DNA of 64,000 bases from Isoetes taiwanensis (lineage: Eukaryota; Streptophyta; Lycopodiopsida; Isoetales; Isoetaceae), in assembly GCA_021234155.1 (NCBI GenBank), contig JAJEKV010000233.1, forward strand, positions 496,001 through 560,000, written 5' to 3'. A program made the position numbers and the translations under genes. Below are positions 9,765 through 20,289 of the stretch, piece after piece. Each line of letters begins with the position of its first letter. Position 1 is the stretch's first letter. The notes beneath the pieces were generated by a model. That model saw nothing but the letters and a program-made list of their open reading frames with translations. It was not told the origin of the DNA and did no database searches.

Positions 9765-10747
9765 TATATTTGACTTGTCATCAGAGCATAAAGCTTTGAA
9801 TGCAACAAACTCCATTGAGGTTGCCATCCACATTTGGCAAAATTAGCTGCAACATGCTAAACATCCATTTGTGAATGATGGGTTGCCTCAGACTTCATTG
9901 GAGATTCATAAATGCAGGATGTAGGATAGCATTCACAATATTATAACCACGTATTGAGGATGTGCTTCATGTTGCTTAGTCCATTCCTCGTTGAAGGGTT
10001 TGCTTAACCTTGACTATACAATGCTCAAGATATGGGTTTGTCCTGATGACCATTCAAGCAGGAAAACAGGTTTGTTGAAGCAGGAAGAAAGGTTTCTCAT
10101 ATTCAACATTCAACCAGGTTTGTCCTGTTGAAGGGTTTTCTTTTATCTTGCAATGCAATTTTGCCACAGCTTTATCAATGGATCATAAAGGTGGTTCCAA
10201 TTACTGCATCACATATAATGGTTTGAATATTTCATCGTGTCCTTTTTGTTATCTATCTTCCTATGTTGATTGTGTCTCTCTATATTTGACTTATCATCAG
10301 AGCATAAAGCTTTGAATGCAACAAACTCCATTGAGGTTGCCATCCACATTTGGCAGAATTAGCTACAACATGCTAGGTATCCATTTCTTAATGATGGGTT
10401 GCCTCAGACTTCATTGGGAGATTCATAAATGCAGGATGTAGGATGTGCTTCATGCTGCTTAGTCCATTCCTCGTTCAAGGGTTTGCTTAACCTTGACCAT
10501 ACAATGCTCAAGATATGGGTTTGTCCTGATGACCATTCAAGCAGGAAGACAGAGCAGGAAGAAAGGTTTGTCATGTTCACCATTCAACCAGGTTTGTCCT
10601 CTTGAAGGGTTTTCCTTTTTCTTGCAATGCAATTTTGCGACAGCTTTATCAATGGATCATAAAGGTGGTTCCAATTACTGCATCACATATAATGGTTTGA
10701 ATATTTCATTGTGTCCTTTTTGTTATCTATCTTCCTATGTTGATTGT
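9765..10747. repeat. Tandem duplication, about 0.5 kb per copy
   Basis: Copy 1 (about 9765-10268) and copy 2 (about 10281-10747) share most of their length in the same order, from TATATTTGACTTRTCATCAG to TATCTTCCTATGTTGATTGT. They differ by small indels, for example a segment with GCATTCACAATATTATAACC present only in copy 1, and by scattered substitutions, so the duplication is not very recent. No coding content is recognised. The 86-codon frame at 10493-10753 lies in copy 2 and is not supported by copy 1. Confidence 0.85.
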
Positions 10748-11032
10748 GCATAATCCTCCTTATACTTAGCCAATGGAACTTGTTAGCATATTGTCATATG
10801 GTGATGGACAAATCACTATCTTGCTTGCAGTACCATTTTGAAAGAGTTATTATGTACTGCAATTTGAAGTGCCTATTGTCATAAATCGTGATATTCAACC
10901 ATTAGATATTCAGCTATATATGTTATATATTTTTTACATGTAATATATACACATGTTTTCGACTATATCTATTAACCCCCACAAATTTTTTTTTAGTTAA
11001 ATATACCAACCAACACATCATTACCATTAACA
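10748..11032. other. AT-rich non-coding stretch
   Basis: Contains TATATATGTTATATATT runs and a poly(T) tract near 10987. Nothing recognisable. Confidence 0.4.
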
Positions 11033-11990
11033 TTAATTAACATAAACCATTGCATTCAACACATTTAAAATGTTTTGGGTTAACACATAAACCATTACAT
11101 CCAACACTCTAAAATTAAATCCCCCTTGAAACCCCCTTTGGCTAGGGCACTTGGCAGCAATGTGCCCTTTCCCTTTGCAATTATAGCAGGTTATTCCCCG
11201 CTGCCTCATAACAGTTATAACATACTGTTTTATCTTTCTGAGATTTCTTTTTCCTACCAGCATAAAGAATTTCAGCATTTTCTTCCTCCCTCATCAATTT
11301 ATTCTGTTCTATCTCAGTCCTTAACATATTTTCAGCTTCTTCTCTGTTTTTAGCAACATTTTTTATTAGAAGAGAAAGCTGTGAATTTGAGCTTACAGCT
11401 CGAACAATGGCCAACACTATAAACCTTTCAGATAAAGTGACTCCTGCACCATCTAGATCAGCTACCAAATTGTCAAACTTATTAAAGAAATCAGAGACTT
11501 CTTCATCTTCATTATACTTCAAATTTCTGAGCTCTTTTTCTAATACATCTATTTAGGAGGAGCTTTTATTTTCATATTGTTTGAGCAAATAACTCCACAT
11601 CTGCCTAGGGGACATACCTCGAAGTTTGAGTTGAATGGTAGGTCCGACTTTGCTTGTGATTATGCCTCTTGCCTCTTTGATTTTTGTTGACAAAGCACTA
11701 GATGCTGATGCACTCCTTTCTCCAGCTGCAGCCTCACCTGCAACAGCCCTGCTACCTGAAGTTCCTGAGGTAGAACCACCTCCCCTAACAGCTGAATTTA
11801 CAGCTCCAACATTACTAGAGGCTCCATCATCACTAGTAGCAACCACCTCTACTTGATTGGGATTAACAATTTCCCACAACTCCTCAACATCTAAGATATG
11901 TTGGATCTGATCTTTCCATACTTGAAAGCCAGATCCTCCATTATACACTTGAACTGCACTTAAAAGACCAGCTCCAAATCTTGTTGCCAT
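11033..11990 (-). pseudogene. Copia gag remnant with CCHC zinc knuckle
   Basis: On the - strand a start at 11990 gives MATRFGAGLLSAVQVYNG and FQVWKDQIQHILDVEELWEI, typical of the N-terminal gag domain of plant Copia elements. The frame stops near 11553 and resumes as YNEDEEVSDFFNKFDNLVAD and LSERFIVLAIVRAV (11522 onwards). A further frame has CYNCKGKGHIAAKC, a CX2CX4HX4C zinc knuckle (11160-11205). The protein would package element RNA. No protease, integrase or reverse transcriptase follows at lower coordinates, so the copy is cut off after gag. A tRNA-type primer-binding site directly upstream supports the orientation. Confidence 0.85.
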
Positions 11991-11997
11991 TTCTTAT

Positions 11998-12010
11998 GGC
12001 TCTGATACCA
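11998..12010 (-). promoter_or_regulatory. Primer-binding site of the Copia remnant
   Basis: The - strand reads TGGTATCAGAGCC, complementary to the 3' end of plant initiator tRNA-Met, the usual Copia primer. It lies 8 bases upstream of the gag start at 11990. An LTR ending ..TTCTCA on the - strand should abut it, so its edge is at about 12013; the far LTR edge was not found. Confidence 0.85.
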
Positions 12011-12532
12011 AATGAGAATTTCAAACAAACTCCCTTTACAAGCTATGAATAATCAAACTAACCAAGTATCTTAAATGGCACAAAGCTATTCAACCATTGA
12101 AATTTAGCGTCAATATCATATCTTCATAATCATATGAACTTTAAACAATATTGACTACTTTAGATCATGAAAATGAGTTCATAACTTCGAACTGAATTAT
12201 CCCCGAACCTAATTCATCAGAGTAAAGAATTTACTGTACATCTTTTCTTTTTGTAGGGCCGGATCCGGCCGCTATGGCATGGTTCCGGCCTCTGAGGCAG
12301 CCGTGGAGATCTGCCCTTGCACTTAGGAGATGCTAATTTTGAATTTGCTTTACCTCCATCTGTTTCAATGTTCATGCACGAAATATCTAATGGTTTCGAC
12401 CATTGCTTAAACAATAAAATATTAACACTTATTTTTCAATGGTATAAAATATGGCCCAACCATATTCATAAAGTTCACATACTATACGTATATGCAAGTG
12501 AGATATTCTTCAACCTGTGTAACCTGTAAGAT

Positions 12533-12576
12533 CATGATCTTCTTCAACCTGTGTAACCTGTATAACCTGTATGCTG
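12533..12576. repeat. Short tandem repeat (CTTCTTCAACCTGTGTAACC)
   Basis: TTCTTCAACCTGTGTAACCT occurs at 12509-12528 and 12541-12560, followed by a partial third copy (GTATAACCTGTATG). No function is inferred. Confidence 0.6.
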
Positions 12577-12599
12577 ACAAGTGAACCTCTGTTACCAAA

Positions 12600-12820
12600 T
12601 CCTACACAGAGATCAAGAAGCAGTTGTAGGAGTTGCTCGACTTAGGGATTCATTCGGCTAGGATGGAAGTCGAAAGATATTCAACCATCGACAGCTCAAC
12701 AAGTAGACGACGTAATGGATCAGCTCCAATGAGCAAGATTCTTCTCCAAAATCGACTTAATATTGGGCTATCATCAAATGAAAATCAAGAAGAAAGATAT
12801 TTATAAGACCACTTCATAAC
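12600..12820 (+). pseudogene. Ty3/Gypsy reverse-transcriptase fragment
   Basis: The + strand encodes, with frame changes, a Gypsy-type RT segment: EIKKQL.ELLDLGIH, then FFSKIDLILGYHQMKIKKKD and a TTF end. This is the usual F-x-K-x-D-L-x-x-G-Y-H region of RT. It is opposite in strand to the Gypsy remnant that follows, so it comes from a different copy or was inverted. Confidence 0.6.
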
Positions 12821-12989
12821 ACGGTTGTCATGAACCTACGCGAAAACACGAAAAATATGTAGAAAATACGCAAGAAATACGAAGGAAATATGCCAAGATC
12901 GACGAAGAATCTAATATATGAACAAGAAATAGATCCTCCTAACGACAACCCCGCATGTGAAGAAGACATGAGGAAATATCTTCAATAAA

Positions 12990-13062
12990 TATTGATAGCA
13001 CACTTGGCAAAGGTATGTGATTTGCAATTGAAAGGTTGCAAGTTCAAATCGTGTCTTGTGTA
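12990..13062 (+). ncRNA. tRNA-Cys-like sequence (tRNA pseudogene or SINE head)
   Basis: TAGCACACTTGG at 12996 fits the Pol III A box (TRGYnnAnnnGG) and AGTTCAAATC at 13041 fits the B box, 34 bases apart as in a tRNA. Between them TTTGCAAT looks like an anticodon loop with GCA (Cys). The flanking acceptor arms do not pair convincingly, so a working tRNA is unlikely. Confidence 0.4.
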
Positions 13063-13189
13063 ACTACTCTTTTGCATCCGTGTGACGACCACCTTTTTGT
13101 ACATATCAGTATACAAACTTGGCTTATCTAGGCAACGTCAGCGGAATTCTGCAATTTTATCAGGAGCATTAGTCACATTCTCGGCAGGC

Positions 13190-15980
13190 TCTCAGGTTCT
13201 ATCACTTGGTGAGTAACCTTCCCAATCGACGAAATAAAAAAGTGACGCCGTAGAAACTTGGATTCTAAAATTTCTCGAACTTCAAATTCCGCATGATCAT
13301 CCATCTCGACTAGTGTGGAGGTGGAGGTACTCGATCTGGAAATGGATTCTTCATTTAGGCTTCCAACAAAGACACATGGAATACTGGGTGAAGATCAACT
13401 GACGACGAAAGCTCCAGACAGAAAGCAGCATCACCAACACGTTCAATAATCAGATAGGGACCCTAGCATCGCTAGTCGAGCTTGTTACAAGGATGTCGGT
13501 AAATCCCGACGCGAGAGCCAAACAAGATCACCAACTATAAAAAGAGAGCATCTTGTCGTGCTGATCTGCATGATAATGATAACGTGCTTGGGCTTAGATG
13601 AGATGGTGTTGAAGATCGTCCTGAAGCATGCAGAGCTTCTCGAGCCTGTCCTCGGCACTGGAATTGACTGAGTCATATCCAGAAGCAATGAAAGACCACC
13701 GGGGATGCATGCCAAAACTAATAAAGAATGGTGTCTAACTTGTGAAAGCATGGACAGAATTATTGTAAGCAAATTCCGCCAGAGGTAATAATTGATGAAT
13801 CAAGTGTTTAACCAGTGCGCTCTATCTGCCCATTGGTCTCTGGGTGATGTCCGGAAGAGAGCGAACGTTCCACATGCAAGAGTTACAAAGGACACTTCTA
13901 AAAGACAACAACAAACTGGGAGCTGCGGTCACTGACAATGGTATATGGTAAGCCATGGAGTTGAACCACCTCTCGAAGCAAGAGAACCACCGTGGCTTCA
14001 CTGTTAGATCGAAGTGCTACAAGGAATAAAATGCGTCATCTTGAAAAAACGGTCAACAACAACAAGGATGACGTCATGGCCCTGGGAGGATGGAAGCTCA
14101 ACAATGAAATCCACTGAAATGCTCTTCCAAAGACCGGCTGGAATTGGTAAAGGCTAAAGCAGGCCATGTGGATGGTGCTTAGGAGCTTTTGCATGACAGC
14201 AAATATCACATGAGCGTACAAAAGTCTCAACAGTGTGGCGGAGACCTGGACACCAATAATCTCGAGCAATGAGTTCCAGAGTCTTGGCAATCCCAAAATG
14301 GCCGGCAAGAGGAGAATCACAACAGGACTGTAGAACTTGAAGTCGAGGAGTACCATCCAAAATATACAGAAGTCCATCATGAAATATAAGGCCATCTCGA
14401 ACCTCAAAATGATCATAGTCCAATTGCATTTGCCGGGAAGATGATGTTGAGCCAAGATGTGAGATTACATCCTGTGCCAACAGATCGGAAAGAAGAGATG
14501 CTCGAATATACTCTAACAAGGATGTATGATGAGGCCTCTGAACAACCATCTCTGGAACTTTTGAGAATGATAGGTGATCGGGTGCAGCTCATGATCATTT
14601 CTTTCTTGCGACATGATGTTGCTAAGAGCAAAATCTGATGCATCAGCTTCAAGAATATAGGGACATGAAGAATCGGGGTATGCAAGAACAGGTGTTGCTC
14701 TAAAAGCATGCTTCAAAGTGATGAACATTGATTCTGCTTCAATTGTCCACGCAAAAGAAACATCCTTCCTAGTGAGATGTGTCAAAGGCAAGACAATCTT
14801 CGAATAGTCCTTAATGAAGCGGTGATAAAAATTGGCAAACCACAAGAAGACCGTACTCTTTAACTGAAGAAGGTGTTTTCCAATCAAGAACTGTGCTGAC
14901 CTTCTCTAGATCCATGGAAACACCTTGAGATATGATGTGATAGCCAAGAAACTCGACATTATTCTGCTTGAACTGACACTTCTCCAGCTTGGCATAAAGT
15001 CTGAAGGATCTTTTGAACATATTCTTCATGCTCCTCCAAAGTCTTCGAATAAATAACAAAGAGATAAAAAAACTCCAAAAAAACATCGTTAGCTATGTGC
15101 TGAAAGACCATTGAAGCATTGGTAAGACCGAAAGATATGACGGTATACTCAAAATGATTATACTCAGTTTGGAAGGTCATCTTCCACTCATCACCTTCCC
15201 TGATCCAGATAAGATTATAGGCACCTTGAAAAAGTATCGTGCACCTTGTAGCCGCTCAAGTAACTCTAAAATCAGAGGGAGAGGATATCAATTACGCATA
15301 GTGATCTTGTTGAGGCCGCGATAATCCCTAACCAATCGCAAAAAATTATCCTTCTTGGAAACAAAGAAGATGACAGCTCCTGCAGGTGATTTAGAATGTC
15401 AGATAAATCCAATCGCAGGATTCTCCTCGATATAGGTCCACAAAGCCTCCAATTCTATTGACGACAAGCCATAGATAGGGCCATATGGCGTGGTTGTCCC
15501 TGGCTGAAGATCAATGGGGCAGTTATAGGGACGATGCTCTGGAACCTTACTAGCTTTGACCTTATCAAAGATGTCGCCAAAATCCTTATACTTATCAAGA
15601 AGGACAGGGGTAGACATCAGTGAAGTAGAGCTAGTCGAAGGATGAACTTGAATTGCAAATGCTGAACTGGGATCTTGCCCACCAGATCGGATAAATTTAT
15701 GAAGAGAGATATTCATACGGGGGGTGACGTAGGGCAGCAAGAGCTGTTGGATAGGCATATTGACCCTTTATTCCTTAATCTACACCGTACATAAAGTTCC
15801 TCGTTTGTGGGTTATGCATGTGGATTGGAGCTTGCAGCAGGGAGGGAGCCAAGGAACAAGACGTAGGCAAAGAACAGGAAGGGGCCAAAGAATAGGAATT
15901 TGAATTTTAGTTTTTGAAATTAGAATTTCCCTCACAAATTGGGACTCCATTCTTAAATAATGGCAGTTGAGCGGTGCCAT
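13190..15980 (-). pseudogene. Degenerate Ty3/Gypsy chromovirus pol
   Basis: Reading the - strand from 15758 downwards: MSTPVLLDKYKDFGDIFDKV and EHRPYNCPIDLQPGTTTPYG (linker before RT); then TVISFGLTNASMVFQHIAND and YSKTLEEHEEYVQKILQTL (RT palm, 15180-15020); VEFLGYHIISQGVSMDLEKV; the RNase H piece ILEADASDFALSNIMSQER (about 14670); and the integrase zinc finger HFGIAKTLELIARDYWCPGL..CDICCHAKA (14300-14180). The integrase core [18 protein letters not shown] follows near 14110. Last is AEFEVREILESK at about 13300, the start of a chromodomain. Stops and frameshifts are many, and the catalytic Y-L-D-D of RT is absent. No paired LTRs were found. Confidence 0.85.
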
Positions 15981-17060
15981 AATTATACTTTCATACTACA
16001 AAAGTGGCGGATGCAACGCCACATTTTGGGGGGACAGGGGGGACAGCCGAATTGGAATGCCACAACGTGCTTTTACCCGCCTAGGCCATGTTGGGCTTCA
16101 AATCGACCAGAGGATATTCATGCCCCCTTTTAGGGGGTGCTCATGTTTTACCAAAGGCTTTTTAACTTTTAGACCTTAATATATATTCAGAGCTCATCAT
16201 ATTCAATCTTATCCCCTCATTTGCCTATGTCCCTACATTAGCTAATCTTGTTTGTGGCCCTTGCTGTTTGGTTCCATCCCTTTGACTTTTCATTTTTTGG
16301 TTTTTAGAGGTTTAGTCATGATTATGCACGTTTATAATAGCATTCTATGTAATATAACATCACTTGTTCTTGCTTGTTTCTTATGGTGTTGGAAAATGTT
16401 CTTTCATATGGTGTCGGCAGCATTATCATTTTAGCGCATTGGATATGGCTATAACATTGATTTCCATTGTTTTCAGGGCATATAGGGTGGTTGTCTTTGG
16501 GGATGTGTTTGGATTTTCCTATGTCCCTTGCATTCATATCTTGCGCTCATTACGGGGAACGTGCATTGCATTGATTTCTTATCTGGGGCACTTATTTTAA
16601 TAAATGACATCCATTTTGCTTGCCTTGCATATAACGTCGTTGTGCATCTTATATTTTGCGGTTCCCTTTTTCTTTCCTATAGGTGTTAATATTTTAGACC
16701 CTTGGAACTTATTAGTCTTAATATTAGACTATGGCATTTTTCTTTGCTCTCTTCCCTTCCTATGAATGCACAACCATTTTTCCCTTGTCCTTTCTGATTC
16801 AGATGTACAATATTGATGTTAGATCACTCGTGCTCATAATTAGACCTATAGAGATGGCACATAGTTTATGGGAAAATAAAAAACATGAAAGACTACATGC
16901 CCTAGCTAGGGCTGCAAACTAGTTTGACTAGCTAGGGCTGCAAACTAGTTTGACTAGCATGATAGATATCCATTTCCAAAGTAAGATTATGATCTCAAAA
17001 TTCAATTGGAGGCTTCTCGTGGGTAAAGATGATTCTCCTGGGTTACGACTTATTGCAATT
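15981..17060. other. Non-coding stretch with a 28-bp tandem duplication
   Basis: No gene is supported. CTAGCTAGGGCTGCAAACTA is repeated in tandem at about 16902-16957. The short ORFs have no family features. Confidence 0.4.
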
Positions 17061-17070
17061 GCACAGGATT

Positions 17071-17125
17071 TTACCCATTATTGGGAGACTCCATGTGTCA
17101 AAACAAACAACAAACATATGGAAGT
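17071..17125. repeat. Copy of the sequence found beside the DIRS-like recombinase
   Basis: TTGGGAGACTCCATGTGTCA and ACAAACAACAAACATAT here match TTGGGAGACGCCATGTATCA and ATAAACAACAAACATAT at 20235-20275, with few mismatches. This is probably the same terminal region of a second, more decayed copy of that element. Confidence 0.6.
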
Positions 17126-20100
17126 AGCTTTTTTATTAAGCATTCCAAAATGGTAAGTACAATAATAGAGTAGTATAAATGACAAAATGGCCAAACATCT
17201 AAAGCCAAAACATTGCAAAAACCCCAGAATTAGACAATCACTAAGGGTTTCCAGATAAGAATAAAGCCACGCAAAACTCAAAGTCCGAAATCTTATCAAC
17301 TGGACTACAAACCCCGCCCTTTAGGGTTTTCGAGGAAAACCATGAAGATAAAAAATGGACTGAGAGTGATATAACTGAAGAAGATAGGATCCGCAACAAT
17401 CAGCAAAATGATGAACCAACTCCCAATGCCAACAGACTCAACGCGTCAAGCATCAACACCACCCGCTTCAAGAAGTGCCAACTCCAACAAAAATGCCAAG
17501 AACTGAAAGGACTTGTAAGCAGGTTCTATACTCAAAAGAAAAGCTCCTGCCTAACGAAAAAAAAAAGAGATAAGCTTTACGCTAAGTTAAGGTGCACAAG
17601 ATAAAAACGCGATCCAGAGACGAATGTGAAGAAAAAATACGAAAAGAAAAAAACTCAAAAAATGGATAGGGAAGAATATCTGCTCAATCTGAAAAAAACT
17701 TATGTCAGCTAGAGCAGGGGAGAACACCCATCCAACAAATCCAGAATAATAAGGCGGGGAAGGGCCTCCGCCTAGCCAACAAAATGCTGCAAACTAGCAC
17801 AGGAAATATCATCCACCCATGAAAAAAAGAAATTAGAGAGTGAGAGACAAAAAGACACGAGTAAAAAAATCAACAAGTCTAGAAATAAAAATGTGGAGAT
17901 ATAAGAAAGGGTAGGGTGGGAGGGAAAACTAGAAACAAAAGAAGAAAGAAAGGAATGCTCAAATAGAAGGCCGATAATAAAGAACTAGAAGACGAAGATA
18001 GTATATGGAGAACTAGTCAAAAGCACGTTTGATTACTTTGCATAGCAAACTGTAAGATATGGTATGGATGGGTAAAGACAAGAGCTATCACAAGAATGCA
18101 TGGAAGGACAAGAGTTATTACAAGTATGGTCATATATTAGATTGTAGGTAGAAGTTTTTAATGTTTAAGTGATTCAACGTGTTTATGTTGTTAACTTTTA
18201 CGTCTACATTAGATCAAACATGAAGCATTAAAAGGGTAAAAAGATATCACAAGAATGCATGGAATGCTTAATTGGGCATTTGGGAATTCAATTAGAAGGT
18301 ATTCAAAGCAAATTATTTTCCTGGAAATCGTGAATTTGTAGATTATTAAGTATGTCAATTTAGAAACTTTGCACTATTGTGCAAGGAAGGCCAAACAAAT
18401 TTAAAAGGTTGAAACAACTCTAGAGTCACAACAGTGTTCATCAATCTCCAATGAGCTACATTGCTCCTAAATTATACTCCAATGACTACATTGCTCCTAA
18501 ATTATACTCCAATATGCCGAAGCACATCTTATTACAGAATCAAGGGAATGCCAGCCTTTGTATTTTTAGCAATATATCCAGGCCTATATTTATTTGCCCT
18601 CGTTACAGAGCAGCAGTAGGAGCCCCTCAAGCAAGAGGCCAGGTTCACTTTGTGCACCTCCTGTTCCAGAAATTAAGTTAGCACCTAGATTGAAGAGACG
18701 TGAAGCCCTTTGTCTTTGTGGTTTATAGGTAGAATTTTGAGACGAGGGTGTTTGGAAACATTGGCCATCTTTCTCTTGGAGGGCATCTGGAAACAAAACC
18801 TCCTGAACCATATTCTGATGCCTATGAAACTTATCAGAAGATGCTGGAAATGGGATGTTCTCCTAATAAAGTTACAATGAAAATCCTTTTCGTGACTCTG
18901 CAGCAACTGCAACCATAGGTATAATCAGCAACTTGATGGATAAATTTGCTTAAAAGCTGCTAAAGCATTTGTTGCATCCCGAGAAGCTTTACTGCGGCCT
19001 AGCTTTTGCATCAGCAGAGCCCTTGAACAAGCACTTCAAGGAAGACTAATTCTCTCGTCAACATCAAGCCTTCCTGGATTTAGTCCCATATCCTGCATCG
19101 TGAATTGGTCTGGGATAGCTGAAATCTTCATTAAAAGACCAACAAGTTCTACTTTGTCAATAAATTCTTCTTGAGCTGCAGTTGCATGCTCTGGTTTTCG
19201 AAAATTACAAAATTAAATCCCTTCCAATTGCTAGTTCTGGGGTTCAGTGTACACTTAAATCTTCAAAGGCTTGACTGTTTCACAACCTCTTGCTAATGGT
19301 TGCAAATCTATGATCTCTGAAATAGTTTGCAAAAGATGTTCTCGTCAAAACACAGTTGAAGATCTGCCAAATTACAGTGAAGATGAACTATGCACCAGGA
19401 GGCCGAATTGTGGAGCAGAATTGGAAGAAGATGGATAGCATGCTAGTCTAGCAAGTCGAAGAGCCAAACGAACTTTTTACAACGACACAGAATGTAACTT
19501 AAAACAAGGGATTCTAATTTTCCTCAATGGTGACAAGCACGGACTTCAAAGGGCAAGCAAAATTTCGCAGGCCAAGATACCGAAACAAAACAGGTTTTCC
19601 AAACCGCCAAGTCTTTATGAGGCTGATTTATAGTGGCCACAAACAAAAAACTGAAATCGGCCGATCTGGGGCAACCACAAAAATATGGAGCCAGAAAAGC
19701 ATGCAAGCCGATTTGGGGTAGCCAAAAAATCCAACACAATCAAATCCTAGCAGAAGGCAAACTGCTAGACCGAAAACCTGGCCCAAACAACGGATTCAGG
19801 CAGGCGGGATAACTTCCCACGCTACAAACATTGACCAGATCGTTGAAATCCTATCTCCACGATAAAATCTTTTGGACTTTGAAAAAATTACGAATGGCCA
19901 AAATGCCGCACCAATTCGATTTATGTTCTCTAGAGATGAACTCGATTACGAATTTTGCCAGAGGACGGTCTTAACTTCCCAAGACGGCATATGAACACTC
20001 TGGAATTTCCCTAAATTTTTATGACCGTAGATGAAATCCAACGGTTCAAATAGCTTCCACTTGTACAAAAATCCCACTTGGCGGCAACATGGACACTCTA

Positions 20101-20180
20101 AAATTGCTTCAAAGTGTCAACTTGTGTTTGTGCAAACGTGCGAAAAAGGAAAAAAAAATCTGATAAAAATAGGCCAATGA
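17126..20180. other. Three kilobases without a recognisable gene
   Basis: The + strand is A-rich from 17340 to 18000. A 30-bp unit (ACATTGCTCCTAAATTATAC..) is tandemly duplicated at 18452-18511. ORFs are all short and unrecognised. By position it could contain the decayed 3' part of another DIRS-like copy, but no protein motif confirms this. Confidence 0.4.
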
Positions 20181-20186
20181 CATGCT

Positions 20187-20243
20187 GTCTTCCCAAGAAT
20201 GATGGTTCTATGGTGGCATAGAACCATTGCATTCTTGGGAGAC
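20187..20243. repeat. Hairpin-forming inverted repeat beyond the recombinase gene
   Basis: The arm CCCAAGAATGATGGTTCTATG (ending 20212) and its near-exact reverse complement CATAGAACCATTGCATTCTTGGG (from 20217) are separated by GTGG. The outer bases GTCTT/GAGAC extend the stem to about 26 bp with two bulges. It lies about 50 bases past the stop of the tyrosine-recombinase frame, where DIRS-order elements keep their complex termini. Confidence 0.75.
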
Positions 20244-20289
20244 GCCATGTATCAAAATAAACAACAAACATATAGCCAAAAGAAGAGGA

